A DNA stretch of 64,000 nucleotides, from positions 1-64,000 of the forward strand of contig CAJPFI010000006.1 in the NCBI GenBank assembly GCA_905339295.1, read 5' to 3'. Shown here piece by piece: positions 44,958-52,925 of this stretch. Position 1 is the stretch's first letter. Each line of letters starts with the position of its first letter. The DNA is from Burkholderiales bacterium. GTDB taxonomy: Bacteria > Pseudomonadota > Gammaproteobacteria > Burkholderiales > Casimicrobiaceae. The translations under genes were made by a program, and so were the position numbers. The notes under the pieces are model-generated. The model was not told the origin of the DNA and did not search any database. It saw only the letters and a list, made by a program, of their open reading frames with translations.

Positions 44958-46157
44958 CTAGTGGGGCGGATAGCGTTCCAGCCACCACGCCGACGCTTCG
45001 GTCGTCGGCTCGAACTGACCGATCGGCCAGGCCGGGAAGGTCGCGAGGTCGTCGGCCAGTTGCACGACGGCATCGACCAGTTCGAGGCCGTTGGTCAGCC
45101 GCGTCGGGATCGCCTCGATGCCGTGCAGTGCGCCGAGCAGGTTGCCCGCGATCGCGCCGGTCGAGTCGCTGTCGCCGTCGTGGTTGACGGCGAGCCGGAT
45201 GCCGGCGTCGAAGTCGGGTGCCGCGAGCGCGCAGTACACGGCGATCGCCACGGCCTCCTCGGCGACCCATCCCTCGCCCAGGCGCAGGACGAAGTCGGCT
45301 TTCGGCTCGCCGACCGCGGCGAGCTTGCGCGCGTGCTCGACCGCCGCCATCGTCTCGTCGTGCCCGGGCCGCCGCACGAGGATCGCGGCGGCGCGGTCGA
45401 GCGCGTCGTGGAGCGGCACGTCGAGCGCGAGCAGCGCGACGAGCGCGGCGACGAAGCCGGCGGCGAGCTGCCCGGTCGGGTGGCCGTGCGTGAGCGCGGC
45501 AGTGTCCGCGCCGAGGTCGAGCGCGTGCTTCGCGACGCGGTCCGGCGACATGCCCTCGTCGAGGCGCGCGCACCACAGGCCGACCGGCGCGACGCGCATC
45601 GCGCCGCCACAGCCCTTGCTCGTGTTGCGCGGGCGCTCGCCGAACGACGTGCGTCCGCGCAGCGCGTCGACGACCGTGGCGCCCGGCACGCGCGACGCGA
45701 ACAGCGCTTTCTCGCGCAACAGCCAGCCGTCGAGCGCGGGCGCGATCGCCGCGGATTCGCCCTGCGTGTGCAGCCAGCGCAGGTAGGCGTGGCCGACGAT
45801 CGACGGGACGTCCGTCGAGCCGTTCATCGCGTCGCACGCGTACGCGCGCAGCAGCCCCTCGGCGGTGAACATCGCCAGCTGCGTGTCGTCGGTGATCGCG
45901 CCGTAGCGGCCGAACGCCTGCTGGTAGCCGTGCACGCCGCCGGGACCCAGCTCGGCGCGGATCTCGGACAGCGACATGAACTCGACCGGCGCGCCGAGCG
46001 CGTCGCCGACCGCGCCGCCCACCATCGAGCCGCGCCACCGCCGCCGGCGCGCGGGGGTCGGCTTCGGGCGGCTCGACCGCGTCGTGCTGTCCCGCGCCGC
46101 GGTGCCGGGCACGATCGTGGTGGCGGCCTCGGCGCCGGGTGGGGGGCGTTGCTTCAT
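44958..46157 (-). CDS. ADP-ribosylglycohydrolase family protein
   Basis: 399 residues. The all-helical ADP-ribosylglycohydrolase domain starts near residue 42: GSMVGGAVGDALGAPVEF, then the first metal motif AITDDTQLAMFTAEGL, a GGAMRVAPVGLW segment, and the second metal motif NHDGDSDSTGAIAGNLLGA. These supply the acidic residues for two magnesium ions. Such enzymes remove ADP-ribose from proteins (DraG type) or act on related substrates. The first 40 residues are a disordered basic tail, so a later start is possible. No ADP-ribosyltransferase gene is near. Confidence 0.87.
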   Translation of the reverse strand: MKQRPPPGAEAATTIVPGTAARDSTTRSSRPKPTPARRRRWRGSMVGGAVGDALGAPVEFMSLSEIRAELGPGGVHGYQQAFGRYGAITDDTQLAMFTAEGLLRAYACDAMNGSTDVPSIVGHAYLRWLHTQGESAAIAPALDGWLLREKALFASRVPGATVVDALRGRTSFGERPRNTSKGCGGAMRVAPVGLWCARLDEGMSPDRVAKHALDLGADTAALTHGHPTGQLAAGFVAALVALLALDVPLHDALDRAAAILVRRPGHDETMAAVEHARKLAAVGEPKADFVLRLGEGWVAEEAVAIAVYCALAAPDFDAGIRLAVNHDGDSDSTGAIAGNLLGALHGIEAIPTRLTNGLELVDAVVQLADDLATFPAWPIGQFEPTTEASAWWLERYPPH

Positions 46158-46300
46158 GCGGCCGGTCGTGGGGCGCTCGCTCGCGCCATCCTAGACCAGC
46201 CGGGAGCGCGCGGCCAGTTCGGCCGCAGGATGACGGCCCGGCGCTCGACGCGCGGGGCCGCGGCCGACCGCGCGTCAGTCGCCGCGCGGTCGGCGCGCGA

Positions 46301-46501
46301 TCACGCAGCCTCGGTGTTCGCTTCGCGCACGACGGTCGGCTCGCGCGACTGTTCGTAGGCGTCGATCAGCGCCACCAGCTCGTCGAAACGCTGGCCGGCG
46401 GGCGTGTCGGGATCGCAGAGCATCAGCTCGTCCAGCTCGTTCAGCGCCGTGATGTACTCGCGGTACGTCGTGATCGACTTCGGGTCGAGCGCATGGCACA
46501 T
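46301..46501 (-). CDS. small protein resembling the N-terminus of HigA-type antitoxins
   Basis: 66 residues from ATG 46501, which is followed by CHALDPKSITTYREYITALNELDEL and PDTPAGQRFDELVALIDAYE. The second segment resembles the conserved N-terminal helical region of HigA/COG5499 antitoxins (pattern GTPEGDELD-LV-LVEAYE), but the DNA-binding helix-turn-helix is absent and no toxin gene is adjacent. It could be a remnant or a stand-alone regulator. AGGAGGAC before the start supports translation. Confidence 0.55.
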   Translation of the reverse strand: MCHALDPKSITTYREYITALNELDELMLCDPDTPAGQRFDELVALIDAYEQSREPTVVREANTEAA

Positions 46502-46658
46502 GGTCGTGTCCTCCTGGCGGGGTCGCCCGCGGGACTCCGGACGGAGATGCCAAAGGGGAGGAGTGGCACCCCCGTCCGGAGCCGCGGACGATCGCTGCAT
46601 CGTCCACCGGCGCGGCAGCGCGCGCCTTCGGCCGTTCGGCCGACCGGCGCGCTGCGGC

Positions 46659-47129
46659 TTACGCCCGGTAGGCGCGGTTGTTCACGATGCGGACGCGGTC
46701 GCCCGGCCTCAATTCGCCCTCGCCGACGTCGGCGAGCATGAGCATCGCGCCGGAATCGAGCCGGACGACGACGCGGTAGTGGTCGCGCGACTGCGACTTC
46801 TCGATCTCGTTGCCGACGAGCGCGCCGCCGAGCGCCCCGGCGATCGTCGCGGCGGTGTTGCCGCGACCGCTGCCGATCTGGTGGCCGATCACGCCGCCCG
46901 CGATGCCGCCGACGACCGCGCCGAGGCTGATCGGCCCCTGCGTTCCGTCGCGCGCGAGCTCGATGCGCTCGACCACGCCGTACTCGACGCGCTCGACGCG
47001 CGACGGCCTGGAGTCGGCGAGGTCGTATCGGGGCGGGTAGGCGCAGCCGGCGGTCGCGCCGACGGCCGCGAGCATCGCGACCGCGACGGCGCCGCGGAAC
47101 GATGCGCGTCGATTCGTGTGGGTTGTCAT
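46659..47129 (-). CDS. glycine-zipper 2TM lipoprotein (SlyB-like)
   Basis: 156 residues from ATG 47129. Signal and lipobox: AVAVAMLAAVGATAGC. The domain shows SLGAVVGGIAGGVIGHQIGSGRGNTAATIAGALGGALVGNEIE, two glycine-zipper segments typical of SlyB/PcP-type outer-membrane lipoproteins. The C-terminal part has YRVVVRLDSGAMLMLADVGEGELRPGDRVRI, as in the family. It likely stabilises the envelope. Confidence 0.88.
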   Translation of the reverse strand: MTTHTNRRASFRGAVAVAMLAAVGATAGCAYPPRYDLADSRPSRVERVEYGVVERIELARDGTQGPISLGAVVGGIAGGVIGHQIGSGRGNTAATIAGALGGALVGNEIEKSQSRDHYRVVVRLDSGAMLMLADVGEGELRPGDRVRIVNNRAYRA

Positions 47130-47334
47130 GGAGACTCCGAGTGCAGTTCGCTGCCTGCGATGGTGAGATCGTAGGCTCGGCGCGCCGCCGCGCGCACCGG
47201 CCGATCGCTGAACGCGATGTCGGAAGGCGCCGACACGTCGCGGCAAGCGCAGGGTGATCGGGCACGGGAGCGGACCGTTCGCCGGCGCGACGTCCGCCCG
47301 CCGCTCTCCCCGTTCCCGTCGCGCGGCGATCGCG

Positions 47335-47637
47335 TCAATCCTCCGGCCAGTCGCGCCACCGGGTCGGACGCCGTTCGTCGCGGCGCCGCGCGAGAAACGC
47401 GAGCCAGCCGGGCGGCGTGGACGAGCCGATCGCGGCGCGGATCAGGACTCCCGCGACGAACAGCGCGACGGCGCCGAGGACGATCCAGCCGAGCCACGAG
47501 CGCTCGCCCGGGTCCGCCGCGAGGGCCAGCGCCGGCGCGCACGCGGACGCCGCGACGAACGCGCGCGCGATCGCGCTCGTCGCGCTTCTTGCGCGCCTTG
47601 CCGGCCGGTCGGTGACGCTGCGGCGGGATTCGTCCAT
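47335..47637 (-). CDS. small hypothetical membrane protein
   Basis: 100 residues. An Arg-rich N-terminus is followed by a signal-like segment (AIARAFVAASACAPALALA) and a membrane helix (SWLGWIVLGAVALFVAGVLIRA), with a charged RRRDERRPTRWRDWPED tail. The frame is plausible because it has the hydrophobic pattern of a small inner-membrane protein, but no family is recognised. A terminator-like hairpin lies 27 bases upstream of its start. Confidence 0.45.
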   Translation of the reverse strand: MDESRRSVTDRPARRARSATSAIARAFVAASACAPALALAADPGERSWLGWIVLGAVALFVAGVLIRAAIGSSTPPGWLAFLARRRDERRPTRWRDWPED

Positions 47638-47663
47638 CGGGATCCTGCTCCTCGCGAAAAAGA

Positions 47664-47687
47664 ACGGGCAAGGAGGACCTTGCCCGT
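47664..47687 (-). terminator. intrinsic-terminator-like hairpin (minus strand)
   Basis: ACGGGCAAGG and CCTTGCCCGT form a perfect 10-bp stem with a 4-base loop. On the minus strand it is followed by TTCTTTTTCG, a T-rich tract. It would end a leftward transcript arriving from 47690-47950, yet I find no supported gene there. Confidence 0.6.
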
Positions 47688-48047
47688 GAAGCCCGTGTCG
47701 ACGGGCGCCGCCCCGGCCCGGGGGGCGGGCCAGGGAGGAGAGGAAGGCGAGGCGGCGCGTTCGTCGCGCGGCGCCGCATCCGACGGCTCGCGCCCGCGTC
47801 GCGCACCATCCGCGCGCCCTCGGGCGACCTGCTCAACCTTGCACATCGTCCGGCGCCGGGCGCCTGCGATCCATCGGCGGGCGACGCACGCAACTGTCGG
47901 CGTCCGTCCGACGCCTGCGATGCCTGCACGAACAGGCGGCGAATGCGAGCGAACGCGTCGTGCGAGATTCGGCGCTCGGTCGACGATGCGATCCGCCTCC
48001 GAGGTCCGGCGGAACTTCGTGGCACGGCCGATGCTCTGAACCCGCTC

Positions 48048-48944
48048 ATGGCCTCCCGCTACCGTCCCGGGCGCCGCACCGGCGCCGTGCTGCTTTCGCT
48101 CGCCGTCCTGCTCGGCGGCGGATGCGCCGTCCTCGCCACGCAGGAGCGGGAGCTCACGTTCCGGCCGGTGCGCGAGGCGTCGGGGTGGTTCTCGAGCCTG
48201 CCGGCCGATGTAAAGGAGTTCTACCTGCCGGTCTCGGACGCTCCCGGCGCCGAGCGGCTGCACAGCTGGTACTGGCGCCACGACGACCCTGGCGCCCCCA
48301 CGCTCCTGTACCTGCATGGCGTGCGGTGGAACCTGACAGGGCACCTTCGGCGCATCGAGAACCTGCGGAGCTTCGGGTTCTCGGTCGTCGCGATCGATTA
48401 CCGCGGCTTCGGCAAGAGCGACGGCGAAATGCCGTCCGAGGACGGCGTCTACGACGACGCGAACGTCGCGTGGCGCTGGCTGGTCGCGCAGGAGCCGGAT
48501 CCGGCGAGGCGCTTCCTCTACGGCCATTCGCTCGGGACCGCGGTCGCGACGCACGTCGCGACAGAGGCCGGCGCGCGCGACGGACTCGGCGGATTGATCC
48601 TCGAGGGCGGCTTCACGTCGCTGCCCGAGATGGCGAAGGCGCTCGTGCCGTCGTGGCTGCCGGTCGACTGGTTCGTGACGCAGCGCTTCGACACGATCGA
48701 CAAGATCGCGAGAGTGTCCGCGCCGGTGCTGTTCGTGCACGGCACGGGCGATCGGCTGGTCCCGCACCGCTTCTCGGAGGCGCTCCACGCCGCCGCGCGC
48801 GATCCGAAGAAGCTCGTCCTCGTCGAGGGCGGCAGCCACTACAACACGTCGTGGGTCGGGTCGGTGGCGTACCGCGCGGCGATCGCCGAGCTGTTCGGCG
48901 TGCCAGCGCGCAGCCGCGTGGCGAGTCTGGGGTCAGAGCTGTAA
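48048..48944 (+). CDS. alpha/beta hydrolase, exported or lipid-anchored
   Basis: 298 residues from ATG 48048. The N-terminus RTGAVLLSLAVLLGGGCAVL has a lipobox-like GGGC. The hydrolase has LLYLHGVRWNLTGHL (oxyanion), IDYRGFGKSDGEMPSEDG, the nucleophile elbow YGHSLGTAVA, VLFVHGTGDRLVP (acid) and EGGSHYNTSW (His). This resembles COG1073/serine aminopeptidase-type enzymes. The last residues SLGSEL and the TAA stop are encoded by a REP-like element, so the natural C-terminus may have been replaced. Confidence 0.82.
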   Translation: MASRYRPGRRTGAVLLSLAVLLGGGCAVLATQERELTFRPVREASGWFSSLPADVKEFYLPVSDAPGAERLHSWYWRHDDPGAPTLLYLHGVRWNLTGHLRRIENLRSFGFSVVAIDYRGFGKSDGEMPSEDGVYDDANVAWRWLVAQEPDPARRFLYGHSLGTAVATHVATEAGARDGLGGLILEGGFTSLPEMAKALVPSWLPVDWFVTQRFDTIDKIARVSAPVLFVHGTGDRLVPHRFSEALHAAARDPKKLVLVEGGSHYNTSWVGSVAYRAAIAELFGVPARSRVASLGSEL

Positions 48945-49102
48945 TTATTCGACCGCGTGGACCATCGCCTGCCCGAAGGTGCGCCGTCGAATAGTCGAGT
49001 TTGGGGTCAGCGAGTTTGGGGTCAGAGCTGTAATCATTCGACCCCGTGGATCATCGCCTGCTCGAAGGCGCGCCGTCGAATAATTACAGCTCTGACCCCA
49101 AA
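48927..49102. repeat. REP-like element, two tandem copies with inverted end
   Basis: Two copies of a unit starting GGGGTCAGAGCTGTAAT (48929 and about 49018) and ending GTCGAATA occur, and the second ends with the reverse complement of the start (ATTACAGCTCTGACCCC). This can fold into a long hairpin. It lies between convergent genes: the hydrolase stop codon is inside it and the stop of the gene at 49103 abuts it. Confidence 0.9.
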
Positions 49103-49522
49103 CTAGGGCAACTGGATCTTGCCGCCGCCGGGAAGCCCGCCGCCCGGCAGGCCGCCCATCCCGCCGAGCCCGCCGCCACCGGCCTGCGGGATAACGAGCC
49201 CGGTCGCGGCCTGGCGGCGCATCTCGGCGAGCTCCTTCATCGTGCGTTCGAGCGCGGCCCGGGCGGCGGCGCCGTAGCCTGCGACCGCCTCGCCGAGCGA
49301 GCGCGCCTCGATCTCGAAGCTGATCGGCAGCGCGCCGACCTGCGTCATGACCTGCGCCTCGCCGGCATAGACGGTGGGGCGCGCCGGATCGTCGTTGCCG
49401 TTTGCGTCGACCGGCACGAGCATGCGGATCGTGCCGAAGCGGCGGTCGGTGTAGATCACCTCGCGGCAGAGCGAGGAGGCATCCATCTGGATGTCGTCGG
49501 GGCGTTCGTTCGTGGCGGCCAT
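49103..49522 (-). CDS. conserved hypothetical cytoplasmic protein
   Basis: 139 residues. The N-terminal 110 residues look like a folded domain: CREVIYTDRRFGTIRMLVPV, PTVYAGEAQVMTQVGALP and ISFEIEARSLGEAVAGYG, followed by a helix (RAALERTMKELAEMRRQAATG). The end is a glycine-rich tail (GGGGLGGMGGLPGGG). I recall similar uncharacterised proteins in betaproteobacteria, with no known role. The stop TAG borders the REP-like element. Confidence 0.7.
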   Translation of the reverse strand: MAATNERPDDIQMDASSLCREVIYTDRRFGTIRMLVPVDANGNDDPARPTVYAGEAQVMTQVGALPISFEIEARSLGEAVAGYGAAARAALERTMKELAEMRRQAATGLVIPQAGGGGLGGMGGLPGGGLPGGGKIQLP

Positions 49523-49580
49523 GGCGGGATCCCGCGTGAAGTCGTTCGCGAAATCCTAGCAGATGTGGCCGCGCCGCCCG

Positions 49581-50405
49581 TCACTGCGTCGCCTGGACCG
49601 CCTCGACGCGGATCGCGTCGGGCGCGGCGAACGCGTAGGCGTCCATCGCGAGCGCCGGGCCGTCGAAGCCGCGGTACACGCGCTCGGCCACCGCCTCGCG
49701 TCCGGCGGCGCCCCACGCGACGTAGATCGGCAGGAAGTGCTCCTCCGACGGATGCGCGCGCGCGGCGCCCGGGCCCTGCTCGCGGTAGGCGAGCAGCGCG
49801 TCGTCGTCGCGCTTCGCGAGCGTGTCCGCGAGCCAGGTCGCGAACGACGCGGCGTAGGACATCGTCGCGCCGCCACCACGGGACGCCATCCAGTCGCGCA
49901 GGTTGTGCGTGACGTGCCCCGAGCCGATCACGAGCACGCCCTCGCGCGTGAGCGGCGCGAGCGCGCGGCCGACCGACAGATGGTGCGCGGTGTCGCGCCC
50001 CGGCTGCACGGCGAGCTGCACGACCGGCACGTCGTGCGCCGGATACATGTGCAGCATGGGCACCCATGCCCCGTGGTCGATGCCGCGGCAGCCGTCCTGG
50101 CCGGTGGCGATGCCCGCGTCCTTCAGCAGGTCGACGACGCGCGCGGCGACGTCGGGCGCGCCGGGCGCCGGGTAGCGTATCCGGTAGAGCGCGTCGGGAA
50201 AGCCGCCGAAGTCGTGGATCGTCTCGGGCTTCGGGTTCGCGGTGACCATCGGCACGCCCGTCTCCCAGTGCGCGGACACCATCAGCACCGCGCGGGGTCG
50301 GGGCAGCGCGCGCGCGATCGCGGACCAGGCGGCGCCCGCCTCGCCGGGATCGGCCGCGCGCATTGGCGAGCCGTGAGAGAGGAAGAGGGTGGGCAGCGTT
50401 TGCAT
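49581..50405 (-). CDS. ygiD: extradiol dioxygenase, LigB superfamily (YgiD/DODA type)
   Basis: 274 residues from ATG 50405. Metal-binding and active-site landmarks: LFLSHGSPM, VSAHWETG (His), HDFGGFPDALYRIRYPAPG, IDHGAWVPML and VLVIGSGHVTHNL, ending HPSEEHFLPIYVAWGAAG. This set is typical of 4,5-DOPA-type extradiol ring-opening dioxygenases. It uses a non-heme metal to open a catechol; the natural substrate is unknown. It is the last gene of a leftward doxX-gst-ygiD cluster (57-base gap). Confidence 0.88.
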   Translation of the reverse strand: MQTLPTLFLSHGSPMRAADPGEAGAAWSAIARALPRPRAVLMVSAHWETGVPMVTANPKPETIHDFGGFPDALYRIRYPAPGAPDVAARVVDLLKDAGIATGQDGCRGIDHGAWVPMLHMYPAHDVPVVQLAVQPGRDTAHHLSVGRALAPLTREGVLVIGSGHVTHNLRDWMASRGGGATMSYAASFATWLADTLAKRDDDALLAYREQGPGAARAHPSEEHFLPIYVAWGAAGREAVAERVYRGFDGPALAMDAYAFAAPDAIRVEAVQATQ

Positions 50406-50461
50406 GGGGTCTCCGGCGAACGATACGCCGGGAACCCCGAGGGTTCCCGGCATCCCGCCGA

Positions 50462-51076
50462 TCAGGCGGCCGCCTTGATGAGCCGTTCGGCCGTCATCGC
50501 GGCGATGACGCCCGGCCGCGCTGCGATGCGCTTCTGGTAGGCCTGGAGGTTCGGGAACGCCGACAGGTCGACCTTGAGGAAGTCGCTCCACCGCGTGACG
50601 GTGAACAGGTACGCGTCGGCGACCGTGAACCCGTCACCGGCGATGAACTTCGTCCGGCCGAGCTGCGCCTCGACGATCGCGTAGCGCTTCGCGAGCGACG
50701 CCTTCGCGGCCGCGACCGCGGCCTCGCCGACTTCCGGGTGCCACAGCATGCCGTAGCCCTTGTGGATCTCGGTCGCGATGAAGTTGAGCCATTCCTGCTG
50801 CCGATAGCGCTCGGGCGCGCCCGCGGCCGGCGCGAGCGTGCCGGGCTTGCGGTCCGCGATGATCTGCAGCAGCACCGCGACCTCGGTGTACGTCGTGCCG
50901 TCGTCGAGCTCGAGCATCGGCACGTAGCCCTTCGGGTTGACCGCGAGATAGTCCGATCCGTCGGGTAGCGTGTGCGAGCGTAGGTCGACGCGGATGGTCT
51001 CGGCGGCGATGCCGGCCTCAAAGAGCGCGATGTGGGGCGCGAGAGAGCAGGCGCCGGGGGCGTGGTAGAGCTTCAT
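50462..51076 (-). CDS. gst: glutathione S-transferase
   Basis: 204 residues from ATG 51076. The N-terminal thioredoxin-like domain has MKLYHAPGACSLAPHIALFEAG, with the Cys/Ser of beta-class bacterial GSTs, then VPMLELDDGTTYTEVAVLLQII for the glutathione-binding cis-Pro and acid. The helical C-terminal domain includes KFIAGDGFTVADAYLF (N-capping box). It likely conjugates electrophiles. Between doxX and ygiD; both gaps are under 100 bases. Confidence 0.92.
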   Translation of the reverse strand: MKLYHAPGACSLAPHIALFEAGIAAETIRVDLRSHTLPDGSDYLAVNPKGYVPMLELDDGTTYTEVAVLLQIIADRKPGTLAPAAGAPERYRQQEWLNFIATEIHKGYGMLWHPEVGEAAVAAAKASLAKRYAIVEAQLGRTKFIAGDGFTVADAYLFTVTRWSDFLKVDLSAFPNLQAYQKRIAARPGVIAAMTAERLIKAAA

Positions 51077-51167
51077 GGTGTCTCCGTGTTGTCGTCGAGT
51101 CGATGTTGCGTGGATTTCGCCGGCGGCGCGATCGCGGGAGTGCTGGCGTCGCGCCGACATGCGCGGA

Positions 51168-51584
51168 TCAGGCCGTGGCCAGGCGCGGGGCGGGGACCGC
51201 CGGACGAAGTGCGTAGCGTCCGTCGCCCAGGAGCGCCGCAGCGATGGCGGTGAACGTCATGAACACCGAGTACTCCCAGCCGCCGCCCGGCGCGCTGAAC
51301 AGCCAGCCGTTGCCGGCATGCGCCCAGGCGGAGCCGATCAGGATCGGCACGAGCGCCGAGGCGACGATGCGTGTGCGGTAACCGACGATCAGCGCGATGC
51401 CTCCGAGCACTTCGGCGGCGATCGTCAGGTACGCGAGCGGGCCGGGCAGGCCGAGCGACTCGAAGAACTTGACGGTGCCGGCAGGCGTGAACACCACGTA
51501 CTTGAGGAGCCCGTGGGCGACGAACATCGTTCCCAGCGTGAGTCGCAGCAGCAACGCGGCGAGGTCGAATCTGCGGTCGTTCAT
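51168..51584 (-). CDS. DoxX family membrane protein
   Basis: 138 residues. Four membrane helices: LAALLLRLTLGTMFVAHGLLKY, LAYLTIAAEVLGGIALIVG, IVASALVPILIGSAWAHAG and YSVFMTFTAIAAALLGDG. The RLTLGTMFVAHGLLK start and GLPGPLAYL are characteristic of DoxX. DoxX relatives accompany quinone reductases and redox-stress genes under LysR control. Here it heads the leftward doxX-gst-ygiD cluster divergent from a lysR gene. Confidence 0.88.
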   Translation of the reverse strand: MNDRRFDLAALLLRLTLGTMFVAHGLLKYVVFTPAGTVKFFESLGLPGPLAYLTIAAEVLGGIALIVGYRTRIVASALVPILIGSAWAHAGNGWLFSAPGGGWEYSVFMTFTAIAAALLGDGRYALRPAVPAPRLATA

Positions 51585-51632
51585 GGCGGTTCCCTGTTCG
51601 ATGTGGAGCGGCACACGGGCCGCGGTGATCGA

Positions 51633-51673
51633 ATTGTCAGCGTTGCCGTGGATAAGATAAATAGCATGACAAT
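51633..51673. promoter_or_regulatory. candidate LysR operator between doxX and lysR
   Basis: ATTGTCA (51633-51639) and TGACAAT (51667-51673) form an inverted repeat in the 124-base divergent gap, an AT-rich region against a GC-rich background. LysR-family proteins usually bind such dyads between their own gene and the target operon. Confidence 0.5.
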
Positions 51674-51708
51674 TGACATAATATTGCGATTTTCGGGATA
51701 ATCGACGG

Positions 51709-52602
51709 ATGGATCGGTTCCAGGCCATGTCCGCGTTCGTGGCCGTCGTCGAGAACGGCAGCTTTGCCCGCGCGGCGGAGAAACTCGACCAGTCGGTGTC
51801 CGCGGTCTCGCGGCACGTTGCCGAGCTGGAGGGCCATCTCGACGCGCGCCTGCTGAACCGCACCACGCGCCGGCTTTCGCTCACCGAGGCCGGCCGCGCG
51901 TTCCACGAGCGCTGCGTACAGTTGCTGGCCGATCTCGAGGAGGCCGAGCAGGGCGCGAGCCAGGGAGGCGCGACGCCGCGGGGGACGCTCAAGCTCACCT
52001 GCCCGATCACCTACGGCGAGTGGGTGCTGGGGCCCGCGATCGCCGCCTTCGTCGAGCGGCATGCCCAGGTGCGCGTCGACGCCGAGCTGTCCGACCGCGC
52101 GGTCGACCTGGTCGACGAGGGCTTCGACCTCGCGGTGCGCATCGGCGCGATCCGCAGCCAGCTCCTCGTCGCGCGGCGCATCGGCACGACGGCGCTCGTT
52201 TGCTGCGCGTCGCCCGGTTACCTGCGACGCCGCGGGACGCCGCGGACGCCCGACGACCTCACGCGGCACGCGTGCCTGACCTACGAGTACCTGCCGGCGC
52301 GCCACCAGTGGCACTTCGCGGATCCCGGCGGCGGCGAGCGCACCGTGCGCGTGGCCGGCCCGATTCACGCGAACAACGGCCGCATGCTCGCCGTGCTCGC
52401 CGCGCAGGGCGCCGGCATCGCCTACGAGCCCGATTTCATCGTCGCGCCGGAGCTCGCGGACGGAAGGCTCGTGCCGATCCTGGCCGGGTACGTTGCGCCG
52501 GGCATCCCGATCCACGCGGCGTACCCGTCGCGACGCCATCTGTCGGCGAAGGTCCGCGCATTCGTCGACTTCCTCGCCGAGCGGCTGGCCGCGGGAGCCT
52601 GA
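51709..52602 (+). CDS. LysR family transcription regulator
   Basis: 297 residues. The N-terminal winged helix is MDRFQAMSAFVAVVENGSFARAAEKLDQSVSAVSRHVAELE with the following LDARLLNRTTRRLSLTEAG. The effector domain starts near residue 90 with RGTLKLTCPITYGEWVLGP, and has the usual two-lobe beta-alpha pattern to the end. It is divergent from doxX-gst-ygiD and probably regulates it in response to an aromatic or electrophilic compound. The inducer is unknown. Confidence 0.93.
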   Translation: MDRFQAMSAFVAVVENGSFARAAEKLDQSVSAVSRHVAELEGHLDARLLNRTTRRLSLTEAGRAFHERCVQLLADLEEAEQGASQGGATPRGTLKLTCPITYGEWVLGPAIAAFVERHAQVRVDAELSDRAVDLVDEGFDLAVRIGAIRSQLLVARRIGTTALVCCASPGYLRRRGTPRTPDDLTRHACLTYEYLPARHQWHFADPGGGERTVRVAGPIHANNGRMLAVLAAQGAGIAYEPDFIVAPELADGRLVPILAGYVAPGIPIHAAYPSRRHLSAKVRAFVDFLAERLAAGA

Positions 52603-52622
52603 GGGCGCCGCGTCCCAGGCGG

Positions 52623-52925
52623 TCAGACGGTCTGTCCGGGAGCGAGCAGCACCTGCGTTTCCGGATGGCGGCGCATGTACGAGCGTACGTAGGAGCAGTA
52701 CGGCGCGACCCGCCATCCCTGTTCCTTCGCGTGCGCGAGCGCGGTCGCGACGAGCTTGCCGGCGATCCCGCGGCCTTCGAGCGCGGCCGGCACCTCGGTA
52801 TGGTGGAGTTGAAGCACGTTGCCCACGCGCCGGTAGTCGCAGCGCGCGAGCGCGCCGTCGATCACGGCCTCGAAGCGGTGTGCGTCGGCGTTGTGTACGA
52901 TCTCGATCGGCGGCGTGTCGGACAT
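52623..52925 (-). CDS. small GNAT-like acetyltransferase (YjdJ type)
   Basis: 100 residues. It matches the Acetyltransf_CG domain: AHRFEAVIDGALARCDYRR, LQLHHTEVPAALEGRGIAGKLVATALAHAKEQGW and VAPYCSYVRSYMRRHPE. The acetyl-CoA loop is VPAALEGRGIAGKL, and the CSYVRSYMRRHPE end is typical of this minimal acetyltransferase family, whose substrates are unknown. Its start codon is 12 bases from a REP-like element. Confidence 0.9.
   Translation of the reverse strand: MSDTPPIEIVHNADAHRFEAVIDGALARCDYRRVGNVLQLHHTEVPAALEGRGIAGKLVATALAHAKEQGWRVAPYCSYVRSYMRRHPETQVLLAPGQTV

Noticed and set aside
44958-46501. DraT-DraG or toxin-antitoxin module
   Set aside because: The ADP-ribosylglycohydrolase has no transferase neighbour, and the HigA-like fragment has no toxin neighbour, so no module can be claimed.
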